From contig JAEWPB010000042.1 in assembly GCA_023399465.1 (NCBI GenBank), positions 1 to 64,000 on the forward strand: a stretch of 64,000 bases of DNA, written 5' to 3'. This stretch comes from Pseudomonadota bacterium (GTDB lineage: Bacteria > Pseudomonadota > Alphaproteobacteria > Rhizobiales > Rhizobiaceae). Below are positions 55,530 through 64,000 of this stretch, piece after piece. The position numbers were made by a program, and so were the translations under genes. How positions within the stretch are numbered: position 1 is the stretch's first letter; every line of letters starts with the position of its first letter. The notes under the pieces were generated by a model. It did no database searches. It worked only from the letters and a program-made list of their open reading frames with translations, and was not told where the DNA came from.

Positions 55530-56663
55530 TCAGTCGAAGACGACGACCTGCCGTATCGCCTTGCCCTGATCGAGGAGATCGAAGCCTTCGTTGATCTGTT
55601 CGAGGGTGAGTACGCCGGTCAGCAACTTGTTCACCGGCAGCTTGCCGGCCCGGTAAAGGGCGATGAAACGCGGGATATCGCGCTGGGGAACGCAGGAGCC
55701 CATGTAGCTCCCCTTTACGGTTCGCTCGTCGCCAACCAGGTTGACAGCCGGGATCCGGAACTGGGAGGTGGGCGAAGCGAGCCCGGCAGTCACGGTCTGG
55801 CCGCCGCGCCTGGTGATCTTGTAGGCCAGTTCGAAGGCAGGCACGGCGCCGGCAAGCTCGACCGCGTGGTCCACGCCGCCGCTGGTATCGGCACGGATCG
55901 TTTCGGCGACGTCCTCCCGGCTTGCGAGATAGGTTCTGGTGGCGCCAAGCTCGGCGGCGATGCGAAGCTTTTCCTCGGAGAGATCGATCGCGACGATCTC
56001 GGTCGCGCCGGCCGCAACCGCGCCCAGCAATGCCGCAAGACCGACGCCGCCGAGCCCGACGATCGCCACGCTTTGTCCCGGCTGCACCTTGCAAGTGTTG
56101 ATGATCGCGCCGACGCCGGTCTGCACGGCGCAGCCGAACAGGGCGAGTTCGGCAAAGGGCAGGTCGGCATCCACCTTCACCACCGAACTGCGGGAGATGA
56201 CGGCATACTCGGCGTAGGCCGACACGCCGCAGTGATGGTAGATGTCGTGGCCTGCGGGAAAATCATGGATGCGGATCGCGCCCGACATCAGTATGCCCTT
56301 GCCGTTGGCTTCAGCGCCGGGAATGCAAAGGGCGGCGCGGCCTTCGGCGCAGGGCAGGCAATGGCCGCAGGTCGGCTGGAAGGTCATGACGACCCGGTCG
56401 CCTGCCTTCAGATCCTTGATCGCCGCCCCCGCCTTGACGACCGTTCCGGCCGCTTCGTGGCCGAGAACCATCGGGGTCTGCCTCGGCCGGTTCCCGTTGA
56501 TGACCGACAGGTCCGAGTGGCAAAGGCCCGCGGCCCCGATCTTGATCAGCAATTCCTCCGGCCCGGGCTCATCGAGTTCGACCTCTTCGATGACGAGGGG
56601 ACGAGACTGGGCAAAGGGCGGCGATACGGGCGAATGTCTCAAAACGGCGGCACGGGTCTTCAT
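55530..56663 (-). CDS. Zinc-dependent alcohol dehydrogenase
   Basis: A 377-aa medium-chain dehydrogenase of the class III/benzyl-alcohol-like branch. Catalytic zinc ligands are Cys in GLCHSD (about 47), His in GHEAAG (about 69) and Cys in LFGCAVQTGVG (about 175). The structural zinc cysteines are in CGHCLPCAEGRAALC (about 99-113), and the NAD motif is GLGGVGLAA (about 203). AGGAAA precedes the ATG. It is the last gene of the Liv-type transporter operon, suggesting that an alcohol is imported or formed. Confidence 0.92.
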   Translation of the reverse strand: MKTRAAVLRHSPVSPPFAQSRPLVIEEVELDEPGPEELLIKIGAAGLCHSDLSVINGNRPRQTPMVLGHEAAGTVVKAGAAIKDLKAGDRVVMTFQPTCGHCLPCAEGRAALCIPGAEANGKGILMSGAIRIHDFPAGHDIYHHCGVSAYAEYAVISRSSVVKVDADLPFAELALFGCAVQTGVGAIINTCKVQPGQSVAIVGLGGVGLAALLGAVAAGATEIVAIDLSEEKLRIAAELGATRTYLASREDVAETIRADTSGGVDHAVELAGAVPAFELAYKITRRGGQTVTAGLASPTSQFRIPAVNLVGDERTVKGSYMGSCVPQRDIPRFIALYRAGKLPVNKLLTGVLTLEQINEGFDLLDQGKAIRQVVVFD

Positions 56664-56713
56664 CGGTTTTCCTGAAAACGGGAATGGAATAACGGCGGCG
56701 GTATCGATTTTCC

Positions 56714-57478
56714 TCAGACGGTACGGCCGCCATCGACCGGCAGCAAGACGCCGGTAATGAAGGCGGCGTCGTCCGAGGCGAGATAGAGCGTGGCGCGCGC
56801 GATGTCGTCGGGTCGCGACATCCGTCCCATCGGGATCGTCGCGATGAACTTGGCCCGGTTCTCGGGGGTGTCGGGCTTGCCCATGAACGCCTCGAGCAGG
56901 CCGGTCTCGCCCATGACCGGGCAAATGGCGTTGACGCGGATGTTGTCGGGCGCAAGCTCGACGGCCATGGACTGCGAAAGGATGTTCACGGCGCCCTTGG
57001 TGGAGTTGTACCAGGTCAGGCCCGGGCGCGGACGTATGCCTGCGACCGACCCGATATTGATGATCGACCCGCCGCCCTTCTGTCGCATCGGGGGAACGAT
57101 GATGCTGGAGGCATGGTAGATCGACTTGACGTTGATGGCGTAGACACGGTCGAATTCCTCTTCCGTCACGTCCAGCATCGGCTTGTTGCGGTGGGTCCAG
57201 CCGGCGTTGTTGACGAAGACGTCAGGCACGCCGAATGCTTCGACGGTGGCCTGGACGGCGCTTTCCATCTGGGCGCGCGAAGTCACATCCGCGGTGAGCG
57301 CAATGGCATTGCCGCCGATCTCGGATGCGACCCTTAGGGCGGCGTCGGCACGCAGGTCGAGGACCCCGACCCTGGCACCCTCCGCGGCGAAGAGCCGGGC
57401 GATGCCTTCGCCGAAACCGCCACCCGCTCCGGTAACGATCGCGATCTTGCCCGCAAGCCGACCCTGTACAGCGCTCAT
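56714..57478 (-). CDS. Short-chain dehydrogenase/reductase
   Basis: A 254-aa classical SDR. The cofactor motif is TGAGGGFGEGIA (residues 15-26) and VNNAG is near 90. The catalytic Ser is in NIGSVAG (about 140) and YNSTKGAV provides Tyr and Lys (about 156-160). ATG 57478 is preceded by GAGGAA. It overlaps nothing but starts 10 bases into the end of the upstream ALDH gene. It probably oxidises a secondary alcohol of the imported compound. Confidence 0.92.
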   Translation of the reverse strand: MSAVQGRLAGKIAIVTGAGGGFGEGIARLFAAEGARVGVLDLRADAALRVASEIGGNAIALTADVTSRAQMESAVQATVEAFGVPDVFVNNAGWTHRNKPMLDVTEEEFDRVYAINVKSIYHASSIIVPPMRQKGGGSIINIGSVAGIRPRPGLTWYNSTKGAVNILSQSMAVELAPDNIRVNAICPVMGETGLLEAFMGKPDTPENRAKFIATIPMGRMSRPDDIARATLYLASDDAAFITGVLLPVDGGRTV

Positions 57479-57488
57479 GTTCAATTCC

Positions 57489-58949
57489 TCAGTCATGCTT
57501 GATCACCATGGTTTTCAGGGCCGAGAACTCGTAGAGGGCTTCGAAGCCTTTCTCGCGTCCGTGGCCGGATTTCTTGACACCGCCGAAGGGCAGTTCGATG
57601 CCGCCGCCGGCGCCATAGGCGTTGATATAGACCTGACCGGCCCGCACCTTGCGGGCAACGCGAACGGCGCGGGAGGTATTGGCCGTCCAGATGCCCGCGA
57701 CGAGCCCGTACTCGGTTGCGTTGGCGAGAGCGACGGCGTCCGCTTCGTCCTCGAACGGGATGGCCGCCAGAACCGGACCGAATACCTCGTCACAAGCGAG
57801 CCGGTTGTCGCGGGGAACGGGACCATAGAGAGACGGCGGGACATAGAAGCCGTCTGCGGGCGCCTGTTCCTGGCGACCGCCCCTTGCGATGAGAGGAATG
57901 CCATCGACGTCCGCCTGCTCGAGAAACGCCTCGACACGGCCTTTCTGTCTGGCATTGATGACGGGGCCGAGATCGGAATTGTCATGCGGGGCGCCGGCGC
58001 GAAGTGCCTTGAAGCGTTCGGCGACAAGGGGGATGACCTTGTCCCAGGCGGACCGCTGGACCAGGAGGCGGGCACCGGCAGAGCAGGTCTGGCCGGCGTT
58101 CTGGATGATCGCACCGACGAGAACCGGAATGCAGGCGGTGAGATCGGCATCGTCGAAGACGATCTGGGGACTTTTGCCGCCGAGTTCGAGCACGCAGCCG
58201 ATATGGTTCTTCGCGGCCGCGGTCTGGATCAGGACGCCTACCTGAGGCGATCCGGTGAACGCGATGAAATCGATGCCGGGATGTGCCGAGAGCGCCGCTC
58301 CGGCCTCGTGCCCAAGCCCGGGAACGACGTTGATCGCGCCTTCCGGAAAGCCGACTTCGGCGGCAAGTTCCGCGATCCGCAAGGGAGTGAGGCATGCATC
58401 TTCGGCCGGTTTCAGGACGGTGGCATTGCCCATCGCAAGCGCGGGGGCGAGCGTGCGGCCGATCATCTGCGCCGGATAGTTCCACGGGATGATGTGCCCG
58501 GTCACGCCGAGCGCCTCGCGTTCACCCGTGACATAGTAGCCGCTCAGAAACGGGATCTGCTCGCCATGCACCTTGTCGGCGGCACCGCCATAGAACTCGA
58601 AATACCGGGCTGACGCGTCGATATCGGCGCGCGCCTGCTTCATCGGCTTGCCGCAGTCGGCAAGCTCGTCGGCATGGGCGAGGATCGCGTGACCGAGCTT
58701 CGACAGCAGGCGGCCGCGTTCGGTCGCCGTCAGTTTCGACCAGGCGCCGTCCTCGAATGCGGTGCGTGCTGCGTTGACCGCGCGGTCGACATCGTCCGGT
58801 CCCGACGCAGCGATCTCGGCGAAAATGACGCCTTCGGCCGGGGCGACCATCGGCACGGTCCGGCCCGTTGAAACCGGTTCCCAGCGGTTGTTGATGAAGC
58901 AGCCCTTGGCGGGAAGGACTTCGCTTGCGCGAGGATAGTGGTAGTTCAT
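57489..58949 (-). CDS. NAD(P)-dependent aldehyde dehydrogenase
   Basis: A 486-aa aldehyde dehydrogenase. PWNYPAQMIGRTLAPALAMGN is near 150. The Glu base is in LELGGKSPQ (about 252), the nucleophile Cys is in GQTCSAGAR (about 286) and DEVFGPVL is near 378. Near residue 95 the usual LETLDSGKP segment is shortened (ELADCGKPMKQA), a small deletion relative to the family. The start overlaps the LivF-type gene stop by four bases. Confidence 0.92.
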   Translation of the reverse strand: MNYHYPRASEVLPAKGCFINNRWEPVSTGRTVPMVAPAEGVIFAEIAASGPDDVDRAVNAARTAFEDGAWSKLTATERGRLLSKLGHAILAHADELADCGKPMKQARADIDASARYFEFYGGAADKVHGEQIPFLSGYYVTGEREALGVTGHIIPWNYPAQMIGRTLAPALAMGNATVLKPAEDACLTPLRIAELAAEVGFPEGAINVVPGLGHEAGAALSAHPGIDFIAFTGSPQVGVLIQTAAAKNHIGCVLELGGKSPQIVFDDADLTACIPVLVGAIIQNAGQTCSAGARLLVQRSAWDKVIPLVAERFKALRAGAPHDNSDLGPVINARQKGRVEAFLEQADVDGIPLIARGGRQEQAPADGFYVPPSLYGPVPRDNRLACDEVFGPVLAAIPFEDEADAVALANATEYGLVAGIWTANTSRAVRVARKVRAGQVYINAYGAGGGIELPFGGVKKSGHGREKGFEALYEFSALKTMVIKHD

Positions 58950-59623
58950 GCGACATTCCTTTCGGCTGCAACGTCGCTGTCGATCTGCCCGCGCTCCACG
59001 GTAATGGTGCGAGAGGCAAAATTGCTCAGCAGATGCGGATTGGATTCGGTAATGATGATCGCCAGCGTCGGATCGAGTTCCCGCAGCCGTCCCAGCGCTT
59101 CGCCGTAGCGATGCGCGAGCACGGGCGCGAGGCCCTGGAACGGTTCATCGAGAAGCAGGAGTTTTGTCGCCAGCATCAGCGCACGCCCGAGCGCGACCAT
59201 CTTTCCCTGACCGCCGGACACGGAGCCGGCGGGCCGCGGGCCGAGCGTCTCCAGTTCCGGCATCACCAGGTAGATCCGCTCCAGCCGCCGGCGCGTTTCG
59301 GCGGCATCGAGGCCGGCCACCTGGGCGGGCAGCAGGATATTCTCGGTGATGGTGAAGCGGGAGAACAGCCGCCGGTCCTCGGGAGCGTAGCCGATCCCCA
59401 GTGCCGGGCGCCGGTGAGGCGCTATGCGCGCGAGATCCGCACCCTCGAAGCTCATCTCGCCGCTGGCGCGGGTAAAGCCCATGATCGTGCGCAGCAGCGT
59501 GGTTTTCCCTGCACCGTTGCGGCCGACGAGGGCGACCAGCTCCGCGGGTTCGAGAGTGAGGTTGATGTTTCGCAGGATCGGAATGTTGCCGATCGAAGCC
59601 ACGACATTGTTGAGAGCAAGCAT
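58946..59623 (-). CDS. Branched-chain amino acid-type ABC ATPase, LivF-like
   Basis: A 225-aa ATPase. Walker A GRNGAGKTTLL is near 35, the signature VSGGQGKMVALGRAL near 133 and Walker B LLLLDEPFQGLAP near 157. The switch region reads ITESNPH rather than the usual LVEQN, an unusual replacement around the H-loop. It is paired with the LivG-like gene two bases upstream. Confidence 0.88.
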   Translation of the reverse strand: MLALNNVVASIGNIPILRNINLTLEPAELVALVGRNGAGKTTLLRTIMGFTRASGEMSFEGADLARIAPHRRPALGIGYAPEDRRLFSRFTITENILLPAQVAGLDAAETRRRLERIYLVMPELETLGPRPAGSVSGGQGKMVALGRALMLATKLLLLDEPFQGLAPVLAHRYGEALGRLRELDPTLAIIITESNPHLLSNFASRTITVERGQIDSDVAAERNVA

Positions 59624-59625
59624 GC

Positions 59626-60384
59626 TCAGCCTCCGATCACGTTGCGAATGACATCCGGGTCGTTGAGGACGACATCAGGTGCGCCGGTCGTCTGGATCAC
59701 GCCCTGCGCCCACACGGCGACGCGGGTCGCGTAGCGCGAGACCATCTCCATGTCGTGCTCCACGAAAACCGAGCTGACCCTCGCCTGCTCGAGTGCGTGC
59801 ATGAGCGTTTCCATCACGGCGAACTTGTCTGCCGAGGCGACGCCGGAGGTAGGCTCGTCCATCAGCAGCACCCGGGGCTTGAGCGCCAGCGCTATGGCGA
59901 TGTCGACCAGCTTGCGCTTGCCTTCCGGCAGTTCGCTCGCGACCCGGTTGCGCACGTCGGCGCAGCCGACGAGATCGAGCAGGGCTTCCATCTCTCCACG
60001 CTCGGGGATGGCACGCAGCGACCGCAACGGGTTCCAGTGCTTCTCGCGCACGGCGGCGGCGAGCAGCATGTTTTCGAGCACCGTATGCTCCACGAAAAGC
60101 TGGGGAATCTGGAATGCCCGCGCGACACCGAGGCGGGTGATGTCGCGCGGCGGATGGGCGGTGATTTCCCTGCCTTCGAATGTCACGGAGCCGGCCTGCG
60201 GGCGAAGATAGCCGGTGCAGATATTGAGGAAGGTGGTCTTCCCGGCGCCGTTCGGGCCGATGATCGCCAGGTGTTCCCCTTCATGCAGCGCGAGATCGAT
60301 GCCATCGGCGGCGATGATCCCGCCAAAGCGCAGCTTGAGGCCTTCTGCCCGCAACAGGACCGTCGTGTTTGTTGGTGCGTTCAT
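59626..60384 (-). CDS. Branched-chain amino acid-type ABC ATPase, LivG-like
   Basis: A 252-aa ATPase. Walker A GPNGAGKTTFLN is near 43, LPEGKRKLVDIAIAL near 150 is a LivG-type weak signature, and Walker B is LLMDEPTSG near 170. The switch His is in FVEHDMEMV. The start overlaps the permease stop by four bases. Confidence 0.9.
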   Translation of the reverse strand: MNAPTNTTVLLRAEGLKLRFGGIIAADGIDLALHEGEHLAIIGPNGAGKTTFLNICTGYLRPQAGSVTFEGREITAHPPRDITRLGVARAFQIPQLFVEHTVLENMLLAAAVREKHWNPLRSLRAIPERGEMEALLDLVGCADVRNRVASELPEGKRKLVDIAIALALKPRVLLMDEPTSGVASADKFAVMETLMHALEQARVSSVFVEHDMEMVSRYATRVAVWAQGVIQTTGAPDVVLNDPDVIRNVIGG

Positions 60385-61367
60385 CGGCTCGCCTCTGCGG
60401 CTATCGGGGTCTTGACGCGGGCATCGGCTTTTGGGCGCTTGCGCGTGAAGGCCCGGTTCCACAGTTCGACCAGCCCGCCGGGAGCCCAGAGGATGATGGC
60501 GATCAGCGTCACGCCTAGGATCAACTGCCAGCTGTCATGGAGGACGGCGGCGGCGAAGGTTCGAACCAGTTCGAAGATCAGGGTGCCGCCGAAGGCACCG
60601 GCGACATGTCCGGGGCCGCCAAGCACGGCGATGAAGACGAGTTCCGAGGATCGCGTCCAGAAGGCGTGTTCGGGCGTCGCCAGTCCCTGCACGATGCCCA
60701 TCAGCACGCCCCCCATGCCGCACAGCACGGCCGAAATGACATAGCCGGTGAGCAGGACGCCCTTTGCCGACAGTCCGAGATATTCGAGGCGTGTCTCGTT
60801 CGACTTGACCGCACGCAGGGCTTGGCCCAGCGGCGAACGCAGATAGCGCCAGACGAGGAAGCAGGAGAGTGCCGCCAGCGCGAGGATCACGTAGTAGATG
60901 ACGAAGTCGAACTCGGCGCGCTTGAACTCCATGCCGAGCAGCGTCGGGCGGCGGATCCGCATGCCATCCGAGCCGCCGGTGATGTGGAAGGCCTTTTCGA
61001 GGATGGAGTAGAAGACCATCGAGAAGGCGAGGTTGATCATGCCGAAGAAGATGCCGCGATAGCGGGTGACGAAGACGCCGACGATCAGGCCGGCCAGCAG
61101 CGAGGCGAGGATGGCCGCAAGGATCAGGACGAGCAGGTCGATGCCGCGGAAGGCGGAAGACAGGAAAGCTGCGGCGTAGGCGCCGATGGCAAAATACATC
61201 GCGTGCCCGAAGGACACCTGGTCGGCGCGCAGCAGGATGAGAATGCCGAGCACCGCCATGCCCTTGGCGAGGACCATGGAGGCAAAGGTCGTCGAGTTGT
61301 CGACTGCGAAGGGCAGCACGGCCAATGCCAGAAGAACGACGAAGAAAGAGAGATAGCCCCTGGTCAT
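60381..61367 (-). CDS. Branched-chain amino acid-type ABC permease, LivM-like
   Basis: A 328-aa permease with about eight hydrophobic segments. LRADQVSFGHAMYFAIGAY (about 47-65) and LRAVKSNETRLEYLGLSAKG (about 185) are LivM hallmarks. The ATG at 61367 overlaps the LivH stop by one base (TGATG). A longer upstream frame is open but overlaps the LivH gene and is a shadow. Confidence 0.9.
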   Translation of the reverse strand: MTRGYLSFFVVLLALAVLPFAVDNSTTFASMVLAKGMAVLGILILLRADQVSFGHAMYFAIGAYAAAFLSSAFRGIDLLVLILAAILASLLAGLIVGVFVTRYRGIFFGMINLAFSMVFYSILEKAFHITGGSDGMRIRRPTLLGMEFKRAEFDFVIYYVILALAALSCFLVWRYLRSPLGQALRAVKSNETRLEYLGLSAKGVLLTGYVISAVLCGMGGVLMGIVQGLATPEHAFWTRSSELVFIAVLGGPGHVAGAFGGTLIFELVRTFAAAVLHDSWQLILGVTLIAIILWAPGGLVELWNRAFTRKRPKADARVKTPIAAEASR

Positions 61368-62272
61368 CAGATTTTCCTCACGGTTTCTTTGCCGAACAGG
61401 CCGTTGGGCTTCACCAGCAGGACCAGGACCATGATGAGATAGGGTGTGATGACTTCCAGTTCGGGGCTGAGGTGAACGGCAAAGGCACGGGCAATGCCGA
61501 TCAGCAGCGCCGAAATGGCCGCGCCCTCGATCTGGCCGAGGCCTGCCGTCGCGGCGACCGCGAAGGAGAGGACGATCATGTTGGCCCCCATGCCGGTCAC
61601 CAGCGATGTGGTCGGGGTGGCAAGCGCCCCGCCGAGTGCGGCAAAGCATGCGCCGATGACGAAGGTCATGAGGTAGACGCGGGTGGCGTTGATGCCGATG
61701 GCGGTGGCGGCTTCGCGGTCTTCCGTCACCGCGAGGATCTGCGCGCCCATATTGGTGTGGCGCAGGAAATAGCGTAGCGAGAACAGCACGATGATGGCCG
61801 CGAACGGCAGGAACATCACCTGATAGACGGTATAGTTGATGCCGAGGAACAAGACGTTGCCGAGCAGGGTTAGGGGCGTCGACATGTAGTAGGGCTGCAC
61901 GCCCCAGATCATCCGCTGGAGATTTTCCAGGATCATGAAGACCGCGAAGGTCACCAGCAGCTGCAGCACAGGTTCCTTGGTGTAGATGCGCTGCAGCAGC
62001 AGTCGCTCGATGGCACTGCCCAGCAGGACGCCGACGAGGATCGCGGCAATGATCAGGACCGGATAGGTCAGCCAGGGATTGTAGCCGTTGGCAACCAGCC
62101 ACTGGCCCATCGTCGCGGTGACATAGGCGCCGATGGCGTAGAGGCTTCCATGGGCGATGTTGAGAATGCCGAGGACGCCAAAGATCAAGGTGAGGCCGAC
62201 GGCGACAAGAAACAGCAATGATGCGTAGGCGATGCCGTCGAGCAGTGCCAGGACGGCGAAGTTCATGGTCAT
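61367..62272 (-). CDS. Branched-chain amino acid-type ABC permease, LivH-like
   Basis: A 301-aa permease with about eight hydrophobic segments. GILNIAHGSLYAIGAYV (about 35-50) and VTEDREAATAIGINATRV (about 175-192) are LivH signatures. ATG 62272 follows GGAAC; ATG 62266 is possible. It lies 157 bp downstream of the binding-protein gene. Confidence 0.9.
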   Translation of the reverse strand: MTMNFAVLALLDGIAYASLLFLVAVGLTLIFGVLGILNIAHGSLYAIGAYVTATMGQWLVANGYNPWLTYPVLIIAAILVGVLLGSAIERLLLQRIYTKEPVLQLLVTFAVFMILENLQRMIWGVQPYYMSTPLTLLGNVLFLGINYTVYQVMFLPFAAIIVLFSLRYFLRHTNMGAQILAVTEDREAATAIGINATRVYLMTFVIGACFAALGGALATPTTSLVTGMGANMIVLSFAVAATAGLGQIEGAAISALLIGIARAFAVHLSPELEVITPYLIMVLVLLVKPNGLFGKETVRKI

Positions 62273-62429
62273 GAGTTCCGTTCCCACTTGCTATCGATCC
62301 GGCCTTCGAACTCGACCGGAGAGTAGGCAGCAGGCAGGAGCCTGCCGCGCGAGCACCTTGTTCCGGGTGCCGCCGGCCCTGCAGCCTCCTCGTGAGGAGC
62401 AAAGGCCAGCGTCGCCCGGGCAGAACGAA

Positions 62430-63761
62430 TTACTGGTGGCTGTAGGCTGCGCCGCTGATCTTCAGCCGGTCGGCGGGGAAGGCCTTGATCCATTCGATCG
62501 AGTTCTCGCCAACCGGAGTGGTGATTTCAGCGCCGTCGTAGACTTCCATCCGGTCCATGACCTTGAAGGGATAGTTGTCAGCCTTGATGGTGGTGCCGAC
62601 GAGCTGGGCTTCGATGGCCTGCCCGTCCTCGCGAACGGTCAACGGCCGCCCGAAACCCTGATACTTCAGGTCGACCATGGCCTTGGCCACCTGGTCCTTG
62701 TCGGGCCATGCGCCGCCATTGGCTTCGATCGCCTTCGCGTAGACCGCCTCCAGCGCCGCAAAGGCCTGGACCATATGGTAGACCGAGTAGATCGGATAGG
62801 AGCCGGTCTTGGCCTTGAACGCCTCGTTGAACTTCTTGAAGTCGCCGTTGTCACGCATCTCCGGATGCAGGAAATAGTGGTCGCCGCGCGCCGCCACGAT
62901 CACGCCCTCCGGGAGATCGTCGCCCAGGCGCTGAAGCGAGGATTCAGCCAGCGGCAGAACGAATTTCGACTGGTCGAACAGCCCGCGCTGGTTGGCCTGG
63001 CGCACGAAGGTGTCGAGGTCGCCGCCCCATGAGGTCGACAGGATGACATCGGGCTTCAGCGCCTGAAGGCGGGAGACTTCCGTGGAGAAGTCGGCGGCGC
63101 CGAACGCCGGGAACAGTTCCGCAACGACTTCGACGTCGGGGCGTTGTGTCTTCAGCGCCGTGGAGAAGATCTCCCAGCTGTCCCGGCCCCAGGCGTAGTC
63201 CTGGTTGACGACGGCGACGGTCTTGAAATCGGGATTGTGCTTCAGCAGGTAGGCGAGCGGCGCCAGCACTTCCGGCGTGGCATTGGCCTGGGTGCGGAAG
63301 ACATAGGAATAGTCGTCGTCTTCGAGAATGCGCTGCGTGCCGCAGTCCCACATGAAGTTGATGACTTCGAGGTCCTCGGCCAGCGGCGCGACCTTGTTGC
63401 AGACGCCCGAGGAAATCGAGCCGAACATGACATTGACGCCGACATCTTCGACAAGGCGGCGATATTCGGTCAGCAGCGTTTCGAGGCCCGCGCCCTCATC
63501 GATGAAATGCAGCTTGATCGGCACACCGCCGATGCCACCCCTGGCATTGACCTGTTCCGCAAGCATGACGGCCGCTTCATGCGCGGGGACGCCGAAGACC
63601 GATGCCGAGCCGGAAGAATAGGTCGTGATCCCGATCTGGAATTCCGTCGGCTTTTCAGCAGCAAGGGCAGTGGTTGTTGAAAGAGCGGTAGCAGTGGCGA
63701 GTGCGACGGCCATGGATGTGGATTGGCCTGCCGCCCCGATAAGGCGTTTCATCAAGTCCAT
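62430..63761 (-). CDS. ABC transporter solute-binding protein, LivK/family 6 type
   Basis: A 443-aa periplasmic protein. The signal peptide (residues about 1-35) ends TTALAAEKP. The family-6 peripla_BP fold starts at FQIGITTYSSGSAS. ARGGIGGVPIKLHFIDEG (about 73-90) and VVNQDYAWGRDSWEIF (about 185) are typical. GGGAGGAG precedes the ATG. It is the first gene of an eight-gene operon (transporter, ALDH, SDR, ADH). The ligand is likely not an amino acid, given the alcohol/aldehyde enzymes. Confidence 0.92.
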   Translation of the reverse strand: MDLMKRLIGAAGQSTSMAVALATATALSTTTALAAEKPTEFQIGITTYSSGSASVFGVPAHEAAVMLAEQVNARGGIGGVPIKLHFIDEGAGLETLLTEYRRLVEDVGVNVMFGSISSGVCNKVAPLAEDLEVINFMWDCGTQRILEDDDYSYVFRTQANATPEVLAPLAYLLKHNPDFKTVAVVNQDYAWGRDSWEIFSTALKTQRPDVEVVAELFPAFGAADFSTEVSRLQALKPDVILSTSWGGDLDTFVRQANQRGLFDQSKFVLPLAESSLQRLGDDLPEGVIVAARGDHYFLHPEMRDNGDFKKFNEAFKAKTGSYPIYSVYHMVQAFAALEAVYAKAIEANGGAWPDKDQVAKAMVDLKYQGFGRPLTVREDGQAIEAQLVGTTIKADNYPFKVMDRMEVYDGAEITTPVGENSIEWIKAFPADRLKISGAAYSHQ

Positions 63762-63840
63762 ATTCTCCTCCCAGTCCCTTCGACTCCCGGAAAACTCCCT
63801 CGAAGGATGGGTGCATTGTGCGGACGAGATTTCGGCGATT

Positions 63841-63856
63841 CAAATTTATTAATTTG
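63841..63856 (-). promoter_or_regulatory. AT-rich palindrome upstream of the Liv-type operon
   Basis: CAAATT-TATT-AATTTG, perfect 6-bp arms, 80 bp before the binding-protein start, in an AT-rich promoter-like stretch. It is a possible operator. Confidence 0.45.
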
Positions 63857-64000
63857 CTTACCTACATACAAAAACGTTCTAGCTGGTCAGTTTGCTACTG
63901 AATAAAGTTTATAGCTCCCGCGCCACCGTCTTTCAGGTGAGGCGAGGGGATCGACACTATGGGATGTCGTGGTGTCAGCCGTCCTCGGCTTCATCCGGCA

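Noticed and set aside
60381..62402. 673-codon frame suggesting a fused transporter protein
   Set aside because: The N-terminal half is out-of-frame reading of the LivH gene. The real LivM start is at 61367 with TGATG coupling.

Overview
The window is GC-rich DNA from an alphaproteobacterium. Rhizobiales (Rhizobiaceae-like) is the best guess. It rests on the RecX type, an NdvB-like beta-glucan phosphorylase, a polyol ABC importer linked to dihydroxyacetone kinases, and many solute-binding-protein transporters. Genes are densely packed with frequent ATGA or TGATG start/stop overlaps. No insertion sequence, phage gene or CRISPR array was seen.

Layout. (1) 1-780: the 3' end of selB, whose last codons lie inside a tRNA-Sec gene. 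(2) 802-1226: a decayed GntR/FCD regulator. (3) 1.2-26.9 kb: a large catabolic island. It holds two peptide-type solute-binding proteins (one Tat, one Sec), one Dpp-like permease/ATPase set, and two FADH2-dependent monooxygenases (acyl-CoA-dehydrogenase fold and HpaB fold). Each monooxygenase is associated with a paralogous ~93-aa small protein. The island also encodes a flavin reductase, a stand-alone FAD synthetase-like protein, a proline-racemase-family enzyme, an Fsr-type MFS exporter, a class III aminotransferase, an aldehyde dehydrogenase, a UPF0261 protein, a HAD hydrolase, a dihydrodipicolinate-reductase-like dehydrogenase, a DAO-family oxidase, and LuxR, IclR and TetR regulators. (4) 27-31 kb: an IclR-controlled group with a VOC (extradiol-type) protein, a carboxymuconolactone decarboxylase-like protein, a fumarylacetoacetate hydrolase-family protein and an ornithine cyclodeaminase-family protein. 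(5) 31-43 kb (minus strand): a carbohydrate/polyol ABC importer, an ATP-type DAK1-DAK2 dihydroxyacetone kinase, and a complete PEP-type DhaK/DhaL/DhaM/HPr/EI relay. (6) 43-46.5 kb: an SDR remnant and three tandem aldo-keto reductases. (7) 46.5-54.2 kb (minus): a glucoamylase-like protein, a GH94 phosphorylase resembling the C-terminal part of cyclic beta-1,2-glucan synthase, and phosphoketolase. (8) recX. (9) 55.5-63.8 kb (minus): a Liv-type ABC importer with an aldehyde dehydrogenase, an SDR and a zinc alcohol dehydrogenase.

Main discovery. Reading the intergenic spaces of region 3 reveals a recurring 17-bp element, TCACCY-N5-GGGTAT. It occurs ten times, only in promoter regions of the island. 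Four of the divergent intergenic regions carry two copies, one facing each gene. Single-copy promoters (first binding protein, ABC permease) have one. This ties the transporter, both monooxygenase modules, the aminotransferase/aldehyde dehydrogenase genes and the oxidase into one regulon. The LuxR-type regulator encoded in the middle is the best candidate activator. The adjacent 27-31 kb group lacks the element but has its own 24-bp motif, present twice at the same distance from the start codon. I infer uptake of an amine- or peptide-like aromatic compound, oxygenation by the two flavin monooxygenases, side-chain oxidation, and perhaps ring-cleavage processing by the VOC/FAH group. The substrate cannot be named from sequence alone.
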